Made by a program: the position numbers and the translations under genes. Below the pieces are notes generated by a model. It was given only the letters and a program-made list of their open reading frames with translations, was not told the DNA's origin and did no database searches. A DNA stretch of 64,000 bases from Tessaracoccus oleiagri (GTDB lineage: Bacteria; Actinomycetota; Actinomycetes; Propionibacteriales; Propionibacteriaceae): NCBI RefSeq assembly GCF_900103275.1, contig NZ_FNGP01000003.1, forward strand, positions 310,001-374,000, given 5' to 3'. Positions 1-9,712 of the stretch are shown piece by piece; the stretch's first letter is position 1; each line of letters starts with the position of its first letter.

Positions 1-134
1 TCTCCTCCCGGGAACTCCGCATGGCGGGCATCGAGTCCGCGTACGCCGTCCACTTCTCGGCCGACGAGCGTCCCGTCACCCGTGACGCCCTCGCGGACCT
101 CGCCGCGAAGGTCGCCGGCACGTGGCGGTTCTGA
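1..134 (+). CDS. C-terminal end of an unidentified protein (partial)
   Basis: An open frame read from base 3 runs without a stop to TGA at 132-134, giving about 43 C-terminal residues that end in AGTWRF. The gene begins before the window. The tail is too short and lacks any motif I recognise, so no function is given. Codon use with G or C at third positions fits a real high-GC coding region. It is followed closely by the promoter of the erpA-like gene. Confidence 0.55.
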   Translation, partial: SSRELRMAGIESAYAVHFSADERPVTRDALADLAAKVAGTWRF

Positions 135-149
135 GCGGCGAACGACGCT

Positions 150-178
150 TTGGGTGCCGCACACCGTCCGCGTACACT
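150..178 (+). promoter_or_regulatory. Likely sigma-70-type promoter of the erpA-like gene
   Basis: TTGGGT at 150-155 and TACACT at 173-178 are separated by 17 bases, a good match to a housekeeping actinobacterial promoter. Transcription would begin near 185, leaving a leader of about 28 bases before the GTG start at 213. This gene is therefore leadered, unlike many others in the window. Confidence 0.5.
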
Positions 179-212
179 GGCCATTACCAATTCCCTAGAT
201 GATGGAGTCAGC

Positions 213-563
213 GTGACTGATACTCAGATTGATGCACCCGCGGGCGTCACCCTCACCGAGGATGCCGTCAAGAAGGTGCGCGCTCTGCTCGAAGCAGAGG
301 GTCGCGACGATCTTTCGCTCCGCATCGCCGTGCAGCCGGGCGGCTGCTCCGGTCTGCGGTACCAGCTCTACTTCGACGATCGCGAGCTCGACGGCGACGT
401 CCCGACCGAGTACGAAGGCGTCAAGGTCGTCACCGACCGGATGAGCGCTCCCTACCTGGGAGGCGCCTCGATCGACTTCGTCGACACCATCCAGCAGCAG
501 GGGTTCACCATCGACAACCCCAACGCCGGCGGCTCCTGCGCCTGCGGCGACTCTTTCCACTGA
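213..563 (+). CDS. erpA: Iron-sulfur cluster carrier of the HesB/IscA/ErpA family
   Basis: This 116-residue A-type carrier would receive Fe-S clusters from the assembly machinery and pass them to apo-proteins in the cytoplasm. The family's three cysteines are present: C45 in GGCSG and C109 and C111 in the CACGDSF tail, and the length is normal. The GTG at 213 is chosen because GGAG lies at 204-207, five bases upstream; the longer open frame starting at 150 has no such signal. It ends in a strong terminator and so is likely transcribed alone. It sits next to the oxidase genes, and the Rieske protein encoded nearby needs an Fe-S cluster, but that link is inference. The family is certain; ErpA rather than another A-type carrier is the usual actinobacterial naming. 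Confidence 0.9.
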   Translation: MTDTQIDAPAGVTLTEDAVKKVRALLEAEGRDDLSLRIAVQPGGCSGLRYQLYFDDRELDGDVPTEYEGVKVVTDRMSAPYLGGASIDFVDTIQQQGFTIDNPNAGGSCACGDSFH

Positions 564-582
564 CGCACAAACTCATTAAGCT

Positions 583-622
583 AGCACCCCCGGGTTGATC
601 GGTTTCACCCGGGGGTGCTTTT
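583..622 (+). terminator. Rho-independent terminator after erpA
   Basis: A perfect 13-base-pair stem (583-595 with 607-619) flanks an 11-base loop and is followed by a short T run ending at 622. It separates erpA from ctaC. Confidence 0.85.
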
Positions 623-700
623 ATGCACTAAGGTTGCTCCTGCAGTGCTGTTCAGGCGGATTTCACGGGTCGTCTGGCACCAGAGTTGGAAGGCTTACGA

Positions 701-1555
701 GTGGAGAGAAACAATCCTCAGCCGGGGCGCCGCCGCCGCGCGACGATGACGTTCGCCGGCGTGATGTCGCTCATCTGGTTGTCCGGTTGTTCTGGTCAGG
801 CGGCGAGGTTCGGGCTCCCCGAGCCGGCGTCGGAGCAGGCCCCGGTCATGGGCGACCTCTGGGTGGGCTTCTGGATCGCGGCGTTCGTCGTCGGCGGTCT
901 CGTGTGGGGCCTCATCATCTGGTCGATCATCCGCTACCGCCGCAAGGACGGCGACGCGGAGGTCCCGCGCCAGACCAAGTACCACCTGCCGCTCGAACTG
1001 CTCTACACGCTCGTGCCGTTCCTGATCATCGGCGTCCTCTTCCTCTACACCATCAAGGCGTCGGACCAGGTGCTGAGCCAGGAGTCCGAGCCCGACGTCG
1101 TCATCGACGTGATCGGGCAGAAGTGGTCCTGGACGTTCAACTACCACGGGGCCGATGACCCGGAGATCGGCGTCGACGCGCACACCGTGGGCACCCTGGA
1201 GAAGATCCCTGACCTGTACCTGCCCGTCGACCAGACGGTGCGGTTCAACCTCGACGCGGCCGACGTCATCCACTCGTTCTGGATCCCGTCGTTCTACTTC
1301 AAGATGGATGCCATCCCCGGCCACCCGAACTCGTTCGACGTGACCCCCAACCGCATCGGGGTCTACGACGGCAAGTGCGCGGAGCTCTGCGGCGAGATGC
1401 ACGCGGCCATGATCTTCAAGGTGCACATCGTGAGCCAGGAGGAGTACGCCGAGTACATCCGCACGCTCGCCGACAACGGCAACGAGGGCCTCGTCGAGAT
1501 GCCCCAGACGCTGAAGCACATCGTGCCTTCGGCGGCCAACCAGGAGGAGGAGTGA
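701..1555 (+). CDS. ctaC: Cytochrome c oxidase subunit II (aa3 type)
   Basis: The product (284 residues) holds the CuA centre that takes electrons from the bc1 complex. An N-terminal hydrophobic segment ends in a lipobox, LSGC with C30, so the mature protein is probably a lipoprotein. Two transmembrane helices follow, then a cupredoxin domain. The CuA ligands are visible: the conserved H in VIHSFW, then C226, C230, H234 and M237 in the CAELCGEMH region. The GTG at 701 is preferred over a TTG at 686 because GGAAGG at 688-693 is well spaced for it. The stop overlaps the ctaD start by one base, indicating translational coupling in a ctaC-ctaD-ctaF operon. Confidence 0.95.
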   Translation: MERNNPQPGRRRRATMTFAGVMSLIWLSGCSGQAARFGLPEPASEQAPVMGDLWVGFWIAAFVVGGLVWGLIIWSIIRYRRKDGDAEVPRQTKYHLPLELLYTLVPFLIIGVLFLYTIKASDQVLSQESEPDVVIDVIGQKWSWTFNYHGADDPEIGVDAHTVGTLEKIPDLYLPVDQTVRFNLDAADVIHSFWIPSFYFKMDAIPGHPNSFDVTPNRIGVYDGKCAELCGEMHAAMIFKVHIVSQEEYAEYIRTLADNGNEGLVEMPQTLKHIVPSAANQEEE

Positions 1556-3294
1556 TGACCAGCGACGGCATCGCGATGCGCGCGCAGGTCGCGCCCGCCG
1601 AGACCACCGGGTCCGACCACAAGCTCGGCACCATGTTCATGAAGTACGTCACCACCACCGACCACAAGGTGCTGGGCAACATGTACTTCGTCACGGCCAT
1701 GGCGTTCTTCATGTTCGGCGGCGTGCTCGCCCTGGTGATCCGGGCCGAGCTCGCGAACCCGGGCATGCAGTTCCTGAACTACGAGACGTTCAACCAGTTC
1801 TTCACCATGCACGGCACGATCATGCTGCTGATGTTCGCGACGCCCATGTTCGCGGGCTTCGGCAACGCGCTGATCCCGCTGCAGATCGGCGCGCCGGACG
1901 TCGCCTTCCCGCGCCTGAACGCCTTCGCCTACTGGCTCTACCTGCTGGGCTCGCTGATGGCCTGCGCGGGCTTCCTCAGCCCCGGCGGCGCGGCCAGCTT
2001 CGGCTGGTTCGCCTACGCCCCGCTGTCCACGGCGATCCACTCGCCCGGCTTCGGCGGCAACCTCTGGGTGTTCGGCCTCTACCTGCTGGGCCTGTCGTCG
2101 ATCCTCGGCGCCGTGAACTTCATCACGACGATCATCTGCATGCGCGCCCCGGGCATGACGATGTTTCGCATGCCGATCTTCACCTGGAACATCCTCGTCA
2201 CCTCGATGATGGTGATCATGGTGTTCCCGGTGCTCGGCGCCGCGCTCCTCGTGCTCGGCTCGGACCGCGTGCTCGGGTCCCACATCTTCGACCCGGCATC
2301 CGGCGGCGCGCTCCTGTGGCAGCACCTGTTCTGGTTCTTCGGCCACCCCGAGGTGTACATCATCGCGCTGCCGTTCTTCGGCATCATCACCGAGGTGCTG
2401 GCCGTGTTCAGCCGCAAGCCGGTCTTCGGCTACTACGGCCTCGTGTTCGCGACCCTCGCGATCGGCGCCCTGTCGGTGTCCGTCTGGGCGCACCACATGT
2501 TCGTCACCGGTGCGGTGAACCTGCCGTTCTTCTCGTTCATGACGTTCATGATCGCCATCCCGACGGGCGTGAAGTACTTCAACTGGATCGGCACGATGTG
2601 GCGGGGGTCGATCACCATGACCTCGGCGATGATCTTCGCGATCGGCTTCCTGGTGACGTTCCTGTTCGGCGGCCTCACCGGCATCATCCTCGCGTCGCCG
2701 TCGCTGGACTTCCAGGTCTCCGACACCTACTTCGTCGTGGCGCACTTCCACTACGTCGTGTTCGGCACCGTCGTGTTCGCCACCTTCGCAGGCTTCTACT
2801 ACTGGTGGCCGAAGTTCACCGGCCGGATGCTCAACGAGCGGCTCGGCAAGGTCCACTTCTGGACGTTGTTCATCGGTTTCCACCTGACCTTCCTCATCCA
2901 GCACTGGCTGGGCGTGGCGGGCATGCAGCGCCGAATCGCCGACTACGGCGCGTGGGAGGGCTTCACGGTGATGAACCAGATCTCCACCTTCGGCGCGTTC
3001 CTGCTCGGGCTCTCGATGCTGCCGTTCCTCTGGAACGTCTGGATCACCCGCAACGCACCCAAGGTCGAGGTCAACGACCCCTGGGGCTGGGGCCGCTCGC
3101 TCGAGTGGGCCACCTCGAGCCCGCCGCCGCGGCACAACTTCACCACGCTGCCGCGCATCCGCTCCGCGAGCCCCGCGTTCGACGCGCAGCACCCCGAACT
3201 GGCTGACGAGATGCACTACGACGACCCGGGCGAGTACCTCGACGCGGCCGTGTCCGAGCCCGTCCACGAGATCGAAGAGGAGCTCAAGAAGTGA
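1555..3294 (+). CDS. ctaD: Cytochrome c oxidase subunit I
   Basis: This is the catalytic subunit (579 residues) that reduces oxygen at the heme a3-CuB centre and pumps protons. The heme and copper ligands are all present: H86 in FTMHGT, H264 with the cross-linked Y268 in GHPEVY, H313-H314 in WAHHMF, and H397 and H399 in VAHFHY. Twelve hydrophobic helices fit the normal fold and the length is usual. The ATG at 1555 overlaps the ctaC stop by one base and is served by GGAGGAGG just upstream. It is the middle gene of ctaCDF and would assemble with CtaE, encoded on the other strand. Confidence 0.98.
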   Translation: MTSDGIAMRAQVAPAETTGSDHKLGTMFMKYVTTTDHKVLGNMYFVTAMAFFMFGGVLALVIRAELANPGMQFLNYETFNQFFTMHGTIMLLMFATPMFAGFGNALIPLQIGAPDVAFPRLNAFAYWLYLLGSLMACAGFLSPGGAASFGWFAYAPLSTAIHSPGFGGNLWVFGLYLLGLSSILGAVNFITTIICMRAPGMTMFRMPIFTWNILVTSMMVIMVFPVLGAALLVLGSDRVLGSHIFDPASGGALLWQHLFWFFGHPEVYIIALPFFGIITEVLAVFSRKPVFGYYGLVFATLAIGALSVSVWAHHMFVTGAVNLPFFSFMTFMIAIPTGVKYFNWIGTMWRGSITMTSAMIFAIGFLVTFLFGGLTGIILASPSLDFQVSDTYFVVAHFHYVVFGTVVFATFAGFYYWWPKFTGRMLNERLGKVHFWTLFIGFHLTFLIQHWLGVAGMQRRIADYGAWEGFTVMNQISTFGAFLLGLSMLPFLWNVWITRNAPKVEVNDPWGWGRSLEWATSSPPPRHNFTTLPRIRSASPAFDAQHPELADEMHYDDPGEYLDAAVSEPVHEIEEELKK

Positions 3295-3689
3295 AGACCG
3301 AAGCCTGGGTGTTCTGGTTCATCGTCATCTTCTTCGGTGTCGTGACGCCGGTCTACTGGTTCATGTCGAACGAGATCATCGGCACGGTCGCGCTGGGGTT
3401 CACGTTCCTGCTCGGTCTCATGATCGCGGCGTTCCTGACCTATGAGTCCCGCAACTTCGACCCGCGTCCGGAGGACCGCAAGGACGGGGAGATCCACGAG
3501 GGTGCCGGCGCGTACGGGTTCTTCCCCCCGAAGAGTATCTGGCCGTTCTGGTCCGCGCTGGTCGTGATGGTCATCTTCCTCGGCCCTGCGCTCGAGCAGG
3601 GCTGGATCTCGCTCATCGGCTTCGGCCTGGGCTTCTGGGCCTGTGCGGGCTGGGTCCTCGAGTTCTACCGCGGCGACTACCAGCACTGA
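3291..3689 (+). CDS. ctaF: Actinobacterial cytochrome c oxidase subunit IV
   Basis: A small membrane protein (132 residues) with paired hydrophobic helices at the N-terminus and again near the C-terminus, typical of the subunit IV found in actinobacterial aa3 oxidases. It lacks cofactor ligands and is thought to stabilise the complex. The GTG start overlaps the ctaD stop in a GTGA arrangement, so it is translationally coupled. A strong hairpin follows, closing the operon. Confidence 0.93.
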   Translation: MKTEAWVFWFIVIFFGVVTPVYWFMSNEIIGTVALGFTFLLGLMIAAFLTYESRNFDPRPEDRKDGEIHEGAGAYGFFPPKSIWPFWSALVVMVIFLGPALEQGWISLIGFGLGFWACAGWVLEFYRGDYQH

Positions 3690-3711
3690 CGGCTCGACCG
3701 CACTGACATGG

Positions 3712-3743
3712 AAGAAGGGCGCCCCGCGGGGCGCCCTTCTTTC
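3712..3743. terminator. Bidirectional terminator between ctaF and guaB1
   Basis: A perfect 30-base palindrome (3712-3741) with A-rich and T-rich ends lies between the convergent ends of ctaF and the GMP reductase gene. Because it is symmetric with short A and T tracts on each side, it can stop transcripts from both strands. Confidence 0.8.
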
Positions 3744-3763
3744 GCGTTCTCGTCCACCGCTGG

Positions 3764-5218
3764 TCACCAGCTCTGCGCGACGGGGCGGCCCTCCTCGTAG
3801 CCGGAGCCGGACTGGATCCCGACGACTGCCCGGTCGGCGAACTCCGACAGGTTGCGGGCCCCGGCGTAGGTGCAGGAGGAGCGCACGCCCGAGGTGATCC
3901 AGTCGAGGAGGTCCTCGACGCCGGGACGCTGCGGGTCCAGGTACATGCGGGAGCTCGAGATCCCCTCCTCGAAGAGGGCCGCGCGGGCGCGGCTGAAGGG
4001 GGACTGGTCCCGCGTGCGGTTGCGCACGGCGCGCGCGGAGGCCATGCCGAAGGACTCCTTGTAGATGCGTCCGTCGTTGTCGTTCATCAGGTTGCCGGTG
4101 GACTCGTAGGTGCCGGCGAACCAGGACCCGATCATCACCGAACCGGCGCCCGCGGCGAGGGCGAGCGCGACGTCGCGGGGGTGGCGCACACCGCCGTCCG
4201 CCCAGATCGCCTTCCCGTGTTCCTTCGCGGCCGCCGCGCACTCGAGCACGGCGGAGAACTGGGGCCGGCCCACGCCGGTCTGCATGCGGGTGGTGCACAT
4301 CGCGCCGGGCCCGACGCCCACCTTGACGATGTCCGCGCCGGCGGCGACGAGGTCCGTCACGCCTTCGGCGGTGACGACGTTGCCGGCCACGATGAGGACC
4401 TGGCGGCCGGTCTCGCGGGCGTACTCGTCGCGTACCTCGCGGGCGATGCCGAGCGCCGAGATCATCTTCTCCTGGAAGCCGTGCGCCGTGTCCATGACGA
4501 GGACGTCGGCGCGGTTGTCGAGGGCTGCCCGCACCTTGCTGCGGACGTCCCCGTTGATGCCGACGGCGACGCCGGCCCGCAGGCGGCCCTCGGCGTCGAG
4601 GGCGGGGGAGTAGATCGTGGAGCGGAGCGCTCCCTTGGCGGTCGTCACGCCGACGAGGAGGCCCTCTGCGTCCACGGCCACGGCGAGCTCCTGGTGGGCC
4701 GCGGAGAGCGCGTTGAAGACCGACTCCGGGTCACTGTCCGCGTCGACGGTGAGCAGGTCGGTGGTCATCACGTCGCGGGCCTGCGAGAAGCGGTCGACGC
4801 CGTCGGCCTGTTCCGGCGACACGAGGCCCATCGGCCGGTCCCCGTCGACGACCACGGCGACCCCGTGCGCCCGCTTGGGGATGAGGCTCAGCGTCTCGCC
4901 CAGCGTCGTGGTGGGGTCGACGGTGACGGCGGTGTCGAAGAGCGGGTGGGAGCGCTTCACCTTCGCGATCGACTTCCCGACGACGTCGCTGGGGATGTCC
5001 TGGGGGAAGATCGCCAGCCCGCCGCGGCGGGCCATCGTCTCGGCCATCCGGCGGCCGGAGACCGCGGTCATGTTGGCGGCGACGAGTGGCGTCGGCGTGG
5101 CGAGCCCGTCCGTGGAGGTGAGGTCCACGTCGAGGCGGGAGGTGACGTCAGACCGGCTGGGCACCATGAAGACGTCCGAGTAGGTCAGGTCGTATGTCGG
5201 GTCGGTGAGGAATCGCAC
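3764..5218 (-). CDS. guaB1: GuaB1-family GMP reductase (IMPDH-like with CBS pair)
   Basis: A 484-residue TIM-barrel enzyme of the IMP dehydrogenase/GMP reductase superfamily, with a CBS-domain insertion around residues 95-205 and the catalytic cysteine C308 in GAMCTTRM. The actinobacterial GuaB1 branch was long annotated as an IMPDH paralogue; the mycobacterial member was later shown to be a GMP reductase, converting GMP to IMP, with CBS domains sensing purine nucleotides. Assignment to that branch rests on the divergent catalytic loop and C-terminal region. It sits alone between the oxidase operons, transcribed opposite to ctaCDF, with no evident functional tie to them. Confidence 0.85.
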   Translation of the reverse strand: MRFLTDPTYDLTYSDVFMVPSRSDVTSRLDVDLTSTDGLATPTPLVAANMTAVSGRRMAETMARRGGLAIFPQDIPSDVVGKSIAKVKRSHPLFDTAVTVDPTTTLGETLSLIPKRAHGVAVVVDGDRPMGLVSPEQADGVDRFSQARDVMTTDLLTVDADSDPESVFNALSAAHQELAVAVDAEGLLVGVTTAKGALRSTIYSPALDAEGRLRAGVAVGINGDVRSKVRAALDNRADVLVMDTAHGFQEKMISALGIAREVRDEYARETGRQVLIVAGNVVTAEGVTDLVAAGADIVKVGVGPGAMCTTRMQTGVGRPQFSAVLECAAAAKEHGKAIWADGGVRHPRDVALALAAGAGSVMIGSWFAGTYESTGNLMNDNDGRIYKESFGMASARAVRNRTRDQSPFSRARAALFEEGISSSRMYLDPQRPGVEDLLDWITSGVRSSCTYAGARNLSEFADRAVVGIQSGSGYEEGRPVAQSW

Positions 5219-5241
5219 CCATCAAGTATGACAGCGAACGG

Positions 5242-5280
5242 CGGACGGGCCCCACTCCCGCGGGGAGTGGGGCCCGTCCG
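5242..5280 (-). terminator. Hairpin after the qcr operon
   Basis: An 18-base-pair perfect stem with a 3-base loop lies between the end of qcrB and the start of guaB1. It lacks a clear T tract but is very stable, and it probably ends the ctaE-qcrCAB transcript. Confidence 0.7.
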
Positions 5281-5287
5281 TACCGTC

Positions 5288-7012
5288 TCAGTGGCGGCCG
5301 CTGTGCTCCGGCACCTTGACGTCCTCCTCGGGGGACCCGGTGCCGATGGCGTGCTGCGCCTCGTGGTGGTGCGCGTCCTCGAGCTCCTCGCGCGTGGGCT
5401 TCCGGATGTCGCGGCCGAGGTACCAGCGGGAGAGCCGCTCACGGAACCTGGAGACCTTCGGCGTGCCGGCGACTCCGGTGGGCCCGGTGCCGTCGTCGGC
5501 CACCAGCACGGGGTACTGGATGTGCTGCGTGAGTGCATGCAGCTCGCCGGCGGGCACGGGGACGTGGTCCTCGTAGTAGTTGCCCTCGGGGGTCCGGACG
5601 ATCTCGCCGGTCTCGGAACCGTGCAGCGCACGTTCGCGGTCCGCCCGCTGGAGCGAGAGACAGATCCTCCGAGTGACGAAGAAGGCGATGATCGGGCCCA
5701 GGATCACGGCGATGCGCAGGAACACCGTGATGTCGTTGAGGCTCAGCTGGAACCGCGTGGCGATGATGTCGTTGGCGCCACCGATCCAGAAGAAGCCGTA
5801 CCACGTCATGCCCGCCACGCCGAGTGCGGTGCGCGTCGGGGCGTTGCGCGGACGGTCCAGGATGTGGTGCTCGCGCTTGTCGCCCGTGATCCACGCCTCG
5901 ATGAACGGCCAGAGGCCGAGCGCGGTGAAGAGGATGCCCATCAGACCGACGCCGGGGAGGAAGATCGCCCAGCTCCAGGTCGTGGAGCCGATGTGCCACT
6001 CCCAGTTGGGCCAGATGCGCACGGCCCCCTCGAGCCAGCCCATGTACCAGTCCGGCTGGGAGCCGGCCGTGACCTTGGCCGGGTCGTACGGGCCGTAGAG
6101 CCACACCGGGTTGATCTGGAACAGGCCGCCGAACAGCACCATGGTGCCGAACACGATGAAGAAGAAGCCGCCGGCCTTGGCCATGTAGACGGGGAACAGC
6201 GGGTAACCGACGACGTTGTTCTCCGTGCGGCCCGGGCCGGGGTACTGGGTGTGCTTGTGGTACACCACGAGCGCGAGGTGCGCCGAGATGAGCGCCAGCA
6301 GCAGGCCGGGGATCAGCAGGATGTGCACCATGTAGAGCCGCGAGATGATCAGCCCGCCGGGGTACTCGCCGCCGAAGACGAAGAACTCCACCCAGGTGCC
6401 GACGATCGGGATCGAACGGATCAGTCCGTCGGCGAACCGCAGACCGGTGCCGGAGAGGAGGTCGTCGGGGAGGGAGTAGCCGGAGAAGCCCGCCAGGAGG
6501 GCGAACGTCAGCAGGCCGACGCCGATGAGCCAGTTGGCCTCGCGCGGCTTGCGGAAGGCGCCGGTGAAGAACACGCGGAGCATGTGCACCGTCACGGAGG
6601 CGACGAACAGCAGCGCGGACCAGTGGTGGATCTGGCGCAGCAGGAGGCCGCCGCGCACGTCGAACGAGATGTCCAGCGTGGAGGCGAACGCCTCGGAGAC
6701 CATCAGCCCCTTCATGAGCTGGTACGAGCCGTCGTACTCCACCTCCGCCATGGAGGGCTTGAACCAGATCGTCAGGAAGATGCCCGTGAGGAGACACACG
6801 ATGAACGTGTAGAGGGCGATCTCGCCGAGCAGGAAGCTCCAGTGGTCGGGGAAGACCTTGCGGAGCCCGAACTTCGTGATCTTGCCGACGCCGAGACGCT
6901 CGTCGACCGCTGCGGCCGACCCGGCCAACGGGTGCTTCTTGTCGTGGACGGCGGGACGCCCGTTGAGGACGTCACGACCCTCGTCCGCGACGGTGGTGGG
7001 CTTGGCCATCAC
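5288..7012 (-). CDS. qcrB: Cytochrome bc1 complex cytochrome b subunit
   Basis: A 574-residue cytochrome b that oxidises menaquinol and carries two b hemes. The heme-ligand pairs are visible as H129/H143 (QIHHWS to VTVHML) and H230/H245 (YMVHIL to SAHLAL). There are eight or more transmembrane helices and an extended hydrophilic C-terminal tail of about 120 residues, usual in actinobacteria. The GTG at 7012 overlaps the qcrA stop; an ATG one codon later is possible, but GAGG near 7026-7023 suits the GTG. It is the last gene of ctaE-qcrC-qcrA-qcrB. Confidence 0.96.
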   Translation of the reverse strand: MMAKPTTVADEGRDVLNGRPAVHDKKHPLAGSAAAVDERLGVGKITKFGLRKVFPDHWSFLLGEIALYTFIVCLLTGIFLTIWFKPSMAEVEYDGSYQLMKGLMVSEAFASTLDISFDVRGGLLLRQIHHWSALLFVASVTVHMLRVFFTGAFRKPREANWLIGVGLLTFALLAGFSGYSLPDDLLSGTGLRFADGLIRSIPIVGTWVEFFVFGGEYPGGLIISRLYMVHILLIPGLLLALISAHLALVVYHKHTQYPGPGRTENNVVGYPLFPVYMAKAGGFFFIVFGTMVLFGGLFQINPVWLYGPYDPAKVTAGSQPDWYMGWLEGAVRIWPNWEWHIGSTTWSWAIFLPGVGLMGILFTALGLWPFIEAWITGDKREHHILDRPRNAPTRTALGVAGMTWYGFFWIGGANDIIATRFQLSLNDITVFLRIAVILGPIIAFFVTRRICLSLQRADRERALHGSETGEIVRTPEGNYYEDHVPVPAGELHALTQHIQYPVLVADDGTGPTGVAGTPKVSRFRERLSRWYLGRDIRKPTREELEDAHHHEAQHAIGTGSPEEDVKVPEHSGRH

Positions 7013-8100
7013 GCGTCACCATCCTCGTAGTCGTTGCGGGAGTCGCGCTCCCAGTAGCTCGGTCCGACGGGGACCGTGAAGTCGCTCTGCGCGACGAGGT
7101 AGCCCTCGTCGTTGACGGTGATCGGCAGCTGCGGCAGGGAGCGCGCCGCGGGGCCGAAGACCACGACGCCCGAGTTGCCGAGGTCGAAGGTCGACTGGTG
7201 GCAGGGGCAGAGCAGGTGGTGCGTCTGGCGCTCCCAGAGCGAGATGGGGCAGCCCACGTGCGTGCAGATCTTGGAGTAGGCGAGAATCCCGGAGACGTGC
7301 CAGTCGCTGCGCGACTCGGGGATCTTGATGTCGTTCGGATCCATCCGGACGATGATGATCGCCGACTTGGACTTCGCCTGCTGGTACTCCACGCCGTGCA
7401 GGTCCTGCAGGTTGGAGGGCTGTGCGTTGACGAGCTGGCCGATCTCCAGGTCTGAGGCCCGGATGGGCTCGAAGGTGACGTCGTTGACCAGCAGCACCTC
7501 CTCCTCCGGGGCGGCCGCGAAGAGCGTGCGCTCGAGCGTGCGCTCGCGCAGCTCCTTCGTGGGCCACGGGCCCATGTCGGCCAGCGTGACGACCGCCGGG
7601 AGGACGGCGAAGCCGATGGCGCCACCGAGGGCCCCCAGGATCAGGGGGCGACGGCGAACGCCGGAGTCGGCGACGCCCGCCTCGTACTTCGCGACGGCGA
7701 TCGCCCGGGTCTCCGCGTCGGACGCGGCGCTGTGCCGCTCCTCGACCATCTCGTGGTCGTTCATGATCGTCTTGGCCCACTGCACGGCGCCGAGACCGAT
7801 GAGGAGGACCGCCAGGCCGCCGGTGAGGCCGAGGAGCACGTTGTGGGCGCTCGCCCGGACGAAGGTGGCGCCGGCGAAGCCGATGTCGAGGATCGCGTCA
7901 CGCGGCACCGCGAAGTAGATCACGATGAACGCGATCGCGAGGATCGGCACGGCGCCGAACATCGCCAGCACCGAGTAGTACGCGCGGTTGCCCGCGCCCT
8001 TGTCGACGTCGGTGTAGCGCTCCACGTGCTCCGGCAGGCCCGGGTCGGGCAGGGACAGCCCGAACTCGGGGTCCTTGACGGGGAGGTGCTTGCTGCTCAT
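7009..8100 (-). CDS. qcrA: Rieske iron-sulfur subunit of cytochrome bc1
   Basis: This 363-residue protein carries the 2Fe-2S cluster that moves electrons from menaquinol to cytochrome c. The cluster ligands are C279 and H281 (CTHVGC) and C298 and H301 (CPCH), with C284 and C300 placed for the disulfide. Three N-terminal transmembrane segments, rather than one, mark it as the actinobacterial type. The ATG at 8100 overlaps the qcrC stop in an ATGA junction; a longer upstream frame would run deep into qcrC and is rejected. Confidence 0.96.
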   Translation of the reverse strand: MSSKHLPVKDPEFGLSLPDPGLPEHVERYTDVDKGAGNRAYYSVLAMFGAVPILAIAFIVIYFAVPRDAILDIGFAGATFVRASAHNVLLGLTGGLAVLLIGLGAVQWAKTIMNDHEMVEERHSAASDAETRAIAVAKYEAGVADSGVRRRPLILGALGGAIGFAVLPAVVTLADMGPWPTKELRERTLERTLFAAAPEEEVLLVNDVTFEPIRASDLEIGQLVNAQPSNLQDLHGVEYQQAKSKSAIIIVRMDPNDIKIPESRSDWHVSGILAYSKICTHVGCPISLWERQTHHLLCPCHQSTFDLGNSGVVVFGPAARSLPQLPITVNDEGYLVAQSDFTVPVGPSYWERDSRNDYEDGDA

Positions 8101-8897
8101 CGTGCGCGCGCTCCATTCTTCGCGATCCAGAAGGCGACGAGGGAGAGGCCGCCGATGCCGAGGAGGAAGATCCACAGGCCCTCGGAGACCGGGCCGTTGT
8201 TGCCCATCCCGAGACCGCCGTACTGGGGCTGCTCGCTGGCCTCGTTGAGGTAGCCGATGATCTGGCGGACGTCCTCGTCCTCGAGGACGTCCTTGCTGAA
8301 CATGGGCATCTGCTGCGGCCCGGTGCGGATGGCCTCGTAGATGTGGACGTTCTCGGTGTCGGCGAGGCTCGGGGCCTGCTTGCCCTCGGGCATCGCACCG
8401 CCGCCGCCCACGATGCCGTGGCAGGCGGAGCAGTTGGCGCGGAAGAGGGCGCCGCCGCGGGCGATCTCCTCCTCGGAGAGGCCCTCGGGCTCGTACTGGC
8501 TGGCCTCTGGGACGGCGGGGCCTGGACCGAAGGTGGCGACGTAGGCGGCCACCGCGTCGATCTGCTCCTGGCTGTACTGGACCTCACGCACGGGGATCTG
8601 CGCCTCCGCGCGGGCGGCCGGCATGCGGCCGGTGCCCATCTGGAAGTCGACGGAGGCGGCTCCGACGCCGATCAGCGAGGGACCCGTGGTCTGGCCCTCG
8701 CCGTTGAGCCCGTGGCAAGAGGAGCACGACACGTCGAAGAGCGCCTTGCCCTCGGCGATCTGCTGCGTCATCTCGGTGTCCGCCGAGCTCGTCTGGGGGA
8801 TCACGGCGGAGTACGCCACACCCACGACCAGGAGCGCCAGGACCAGCAACCAGGGGCGCGCGAGGGACTTGCGCCTGCGCTTGGATTCGGTGTTCAA
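8097..8897 (-). CDS. qcrC: Diheme cytochrome c subunit of the bc1 complex
   Basis: A 266-residue membrane-anchored cytochrome with two CXXCH heme c sites (C58-H62 and C156-H160), one N-terminal and one C-terminal transmembrane helix. In actinobacteria this diheme subunit replaces soluble cytochrome c and passes electrons directly to CuA of CtaC in the bc1-aa3 supercomplex. An AGGAG sequence precedes the ATG. It lies 18 bases after ctaE and overlaps qcrA. Confidence 0.96.
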   Translation of the reverse strand: MNTESKRRRKSLARPWLLVLALLVVGVAYSAVIPQTSSADTEMTQQIAEGKALFDVSCSSCHGLNGEGQTTGPSLIGVGAASVDFQMGTGRMPAARAEAQIPVREVQYSQEQIDAVAAYVATFGPGPAVPEASQYEPEGLSEEEIARGGALFRANCSACHGIVGGGGAMPEGKQAPSLADTENVHIYEAIRTGPQQMPMFSKDVLEDEDVRQIIGYLNEASEQPQYGGLGMGNNGPVSEGLWIFLLGIGGLSLVAFWIAKNGARAR

Positions 8898-8915
8898 GTG
8901 AGTGCTCCTAGCGGG

Positions 8916-9620
8916 TTAACGGAGGAAGTAGATGACGCTGAACAGGAGGATCCAGATCACGTCCACGAAGTGCCAGTAGTAGCTGACGACGTGGGCGGAG
9001 ACCGTCTGTTCGTGCGTGTGCGTGCGGGTCATGTACGAGCGCGCCAGCACGAACCAGAAGGCGATGATTCCGCCCAGGACGTGCAGGCCATGGAACCCGG
9101 TGGCGAGGAAGAAGGCCGACCAGTACTGGTTCGTGCCGATGTTGAACCCCTCGGAGAACAGCGTGAAGTACTCCCAGATCTGGCCGGAGATGAAAATCGA
9201 GCCGAGGATCGCCGTGATGATGAAGCCCTGGCGCAGTCCCATCTTCAGCGGGTTGAACCAGGAGCCGTTCACGCGGCCGGCGGAGGCGGCGTTGGCGGCG
9301 AACTGACAGGTGAAGGAGCTGAACACGAGGATCGCGGTGTTGATCGCGCCGAACGTCACGTCCAGGTGTGCGGACTCCGTCGCCCACAGCGCCGGCGTGC
9401 CCGCCTCGGCGGCGATCTCGTTGGTGGTGTTGCGGAGCATGAAGTACGCCGCGAACAGCGTCGCGAAGAACATCAACTCGCTCGCGAGCCACACCCAGAC
9501 GCCCACGGCGACCATGTCGGGGCGGCCCTTGGGGGCGTTGAGACGTGAACCGGGAACCTCGTGCAGGGCACCTGAAGGCATCTGCCCTATGCGCCGTTGC
9601 GTATCTTCATTCGTGACCAC
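8916..9620 (-). CDS. ctaE: Cytochrome c oxidase subunit III
   Basis: A 234-residue membrane protein with five hydrophobic helices and the subunit III hallmarks GFHGLHVLGG and a C-terminal YYWHFVDVIW. It belongs to the aa3 oxidase but is placed, as usual in actinobacteria, at the head of the qcrCAB operon. The GTG at 9620 is kept because an AATAAT hexamer ends six bases upstream and would give a leaderless message; an ATG 13 codons in is the alternative. Confidence 0.94.
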   Translation of the reverse strand: MVTNEDTQRRIGQMPSGALHEVPGSRLNAPKGRPDMVAVGVWVWLASELMFFATLFAAYFMLRNTTNEIAAEAGTPALWATESAHLDVTFGAINTAILVFSSFTCQFAANAASAGRVNGSWFNPLKMGLRQGFIITAILGSIFISGQIWEYFTLFSEGFNIGTNQYWSAFFLATGFHGLHVLGGIIAFWFVLARSYMTRTHTHEQTVSAHVVSYYWHFVDVIWILLFSVIYFLR

Positions 9621-9712
9621 GGGGCCATTATTGCCGCAAAAGGGCCGTACGTCACGCCGGCGACCGTTTTAAAGTGACCCCGCCTCGGAACGGGCGATAG
9701 GCTCGTGGGACA
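9621..9712. promoter_or_regulatory. Divergent promoter region between ctaE and ctaG
   Basis: This 92-base gap must hold promoters for both directions. TAGGCT at 9698-9703 lies nine bases before the ctaG ATG, and AATAAT on the minus strand ends six bases before the ctaE GTG. Both would give transcripts with almost no leader. The shared region could co-regulate oxidase assembly (ctaG) with subunit synthesis. Confidence 0.4.

Noticed and set aside
1363-3267. A 634-codon open frame antisense to ctaD
   Set aside because: High-GC codon bias makes long open frames on the opposite strand. Its product is Arg/Glu/His-rich low complexity, with no motif, and ctaD is certain.
4181-7030. A 949-codon plus-strand frame across guaB1 and qcrB
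   Set aside because: It is antisense to two well-conserved genes and shows only repetitive charged sequence.
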